Assembly: GCF_016863175.1 (NCBI RefSeq)
Contig: NZ_BOOJ01000055.1
Location: 78,555 to 142,554 of the forward strand
DNA: 64,000 nt
Reading direction: 5' to 3'
Source of the DNA: Paraplanobispora siamensis
Lineage (GTDB): Bacteria; Actinomycetota; Actinomycetes; Streptosporangiales; Streptosporangiaceae
Of this stretch, positions 63,542 to 64,000 are shown in pieces (positions within the stretch are counted from its first letter, which is position 1; every line of letters starts with the position of its first letter). The translations under genes were made by a program, and so were the position numbers. The notes under the pieces were generated by a model. The model saw only the letters and a program-made list of their open reading frames with translations, had not been told where the DNA came from and made no database searches.

Positions 63542-63880
63542 TCACGGCGGGCAGGAAGCCCACGCGGACGGGGCGGGGGTCGCCGCCGCCATCGGCGGGG
63601 CCGTCGGCCGGGACGGCTGCGGCCCGCACGCGGAAGCGGAGAGCGCCAGAGTGAGAAAAGCCGGGACCAGAGCCGCGGCCAGGGTGGCCACGATGACCCA
63701 GACGATCTCCTTGCGGCTGAGCCGGCAGGCGAACCTCCGGCCGTCCCGCTCGGGCCGGGCGGCGTTCCCGGGCTGGACGGCGTTCAGGAGATCGATACGG
63801 CGTGCGAAGGCTCGATCCTGGTGCTGGAGCATCCACTCGATCTCCGCCAGGATCTGGGCCTCCCTCCTCGACAGGCCCAT
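63542..63880 (-). CDS. DUF3040 membrane protein
   Basis: This 112-residue protein begins with the DUF3040 motif MGLSRREAQILAEIEWMLQHQDRAFARRI, continues with a linker and has one TM helix near 70-92 (WVIVATLAAALVPAFLTLAL), then a Pro/Ala-rich tail. DUF3040 proteins are abundant small actinomycete membrane proteins of unknown role; the N-terminal helix is cytoplasmic. GGAGCGAT precedes the ATG. It lies 30 bp after the partial gene at the window end and may be co-transcribed with it. Confidence 0.88.
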   Translation of the reverse strand: MGLSRREAQILAEIEWMLQHQDRAFARRIDLLNAVQPGNAARPERDGRRFACRLSRKEIVWVIVATLAAALVPAFLTLALSASACGPQPSRPTAPPMAAATPAPSAWASCPP

Positions 63881-63911
63881 ACGGCATCGCTCCTTGCCCC
63901 CGGTCTCCCCC

Positions 63912-64000
63912 TCAGGTCTTCTCGGCGGGGTCGGCCGGGTCGATTTCGGATGGCGTCGCGGTGGTCAGGTACGGGTGCTTGAGGTCGAAGGCGGGCCGTT
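63912..64000 (-). CDS. C-terminal fragment of an unidentified protein
   Basis: The frame is open to the window edge and encodes the last residues of a protein (FDLKHPYLTTATPSEIDPAD followed by PAEKT and a TGA). The tail is polar and resembles the cytoplasmic end of a membrane or redox protein, but no family can be named. Confidence 0.45.
   Translation of the reverse strand, partial: RPAFDLKHPYLTTATPSEIDPADPAEKT

Overview
The window is very GC-rich DNA of actinomycete type: GTG starts, strong GGAGG ribosome sites, long mirror ORFs on the non-coding strand, LAL/LuxR regulators, DUF7144, DUF6069, DUF6777 and DUF3040 proteins, and Zn-independent ribosomal protein paralogues. Gene content suggests a soil Streptosporangiales-like or related filamentous actinobacterium. 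This is an inference; there is no rRNA or other marker gene to settle it. No tRNA, rRNA or CRISPR array was seen.

Layout. 0-13.6 kb holds small regulator-plus-enzyme modules: a LacI regulator with an arylamine N-acetyltransferase; a TetR regulator with an SDR and a decayed FAD dehydrogenase that share one operator; bL31/bL33 behind a Zur-like box; a LysR regulator with an aldo/keto reductase and a lipoprotein that share a promoter block; a ZIP transporter; and an AI-2E-type exporter. Several gene ends carry 17-bp tandem repeats.

13.6-46.1 kb is the most striking part. Two MalT-like LAL regulators open a roughly 32-kb block of small membrane proteins (three DUF7144 paralogues, two DUF1269 proteins, two paralogous single-TM peptides, SHOCT, YihY, DUF6069), carbohydrate hydrolases (GH13, GH63, GH15), an arginine deiminase operon with its antiporter, a P2-type cation ATPase, an MFS pump and a Baeyer-Villiger-type monooxygenase. 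Almost every transcription unit in it is preceded by a 17-bp palindrome, TCACCC-N5-GGGTGA, with 14 copies at identical spacing and all intergenic or at gene ends. I read the block as one regulon for low-energy or low-oxygen survival: ATP from arginine and from stored glucans, ion homeostasis and membrane remodelling. The half-site fits the MalT-box core (GGRKGA), so the LAL pair are the obvious candidate regulators.

46-64 kb holds a secreted GH10 xylanase and a secreted GH5-CBM2 cellulase that share an upstream GAAAGTTTC box and a downstream terminator-plus-hairpin element; a third LAL regulator; a two-gene operon of secreted proteins (DUF6777 lipoprotein and a Cys-repeat protein); a GNAT enzyme; a rearranged IS5-type transposase remnant; an ABC exporter with its TetR regulator; a decayed group II intron; an ankyrin protein; and a DUF3040 protein. 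Partial genes lie at both window ends.
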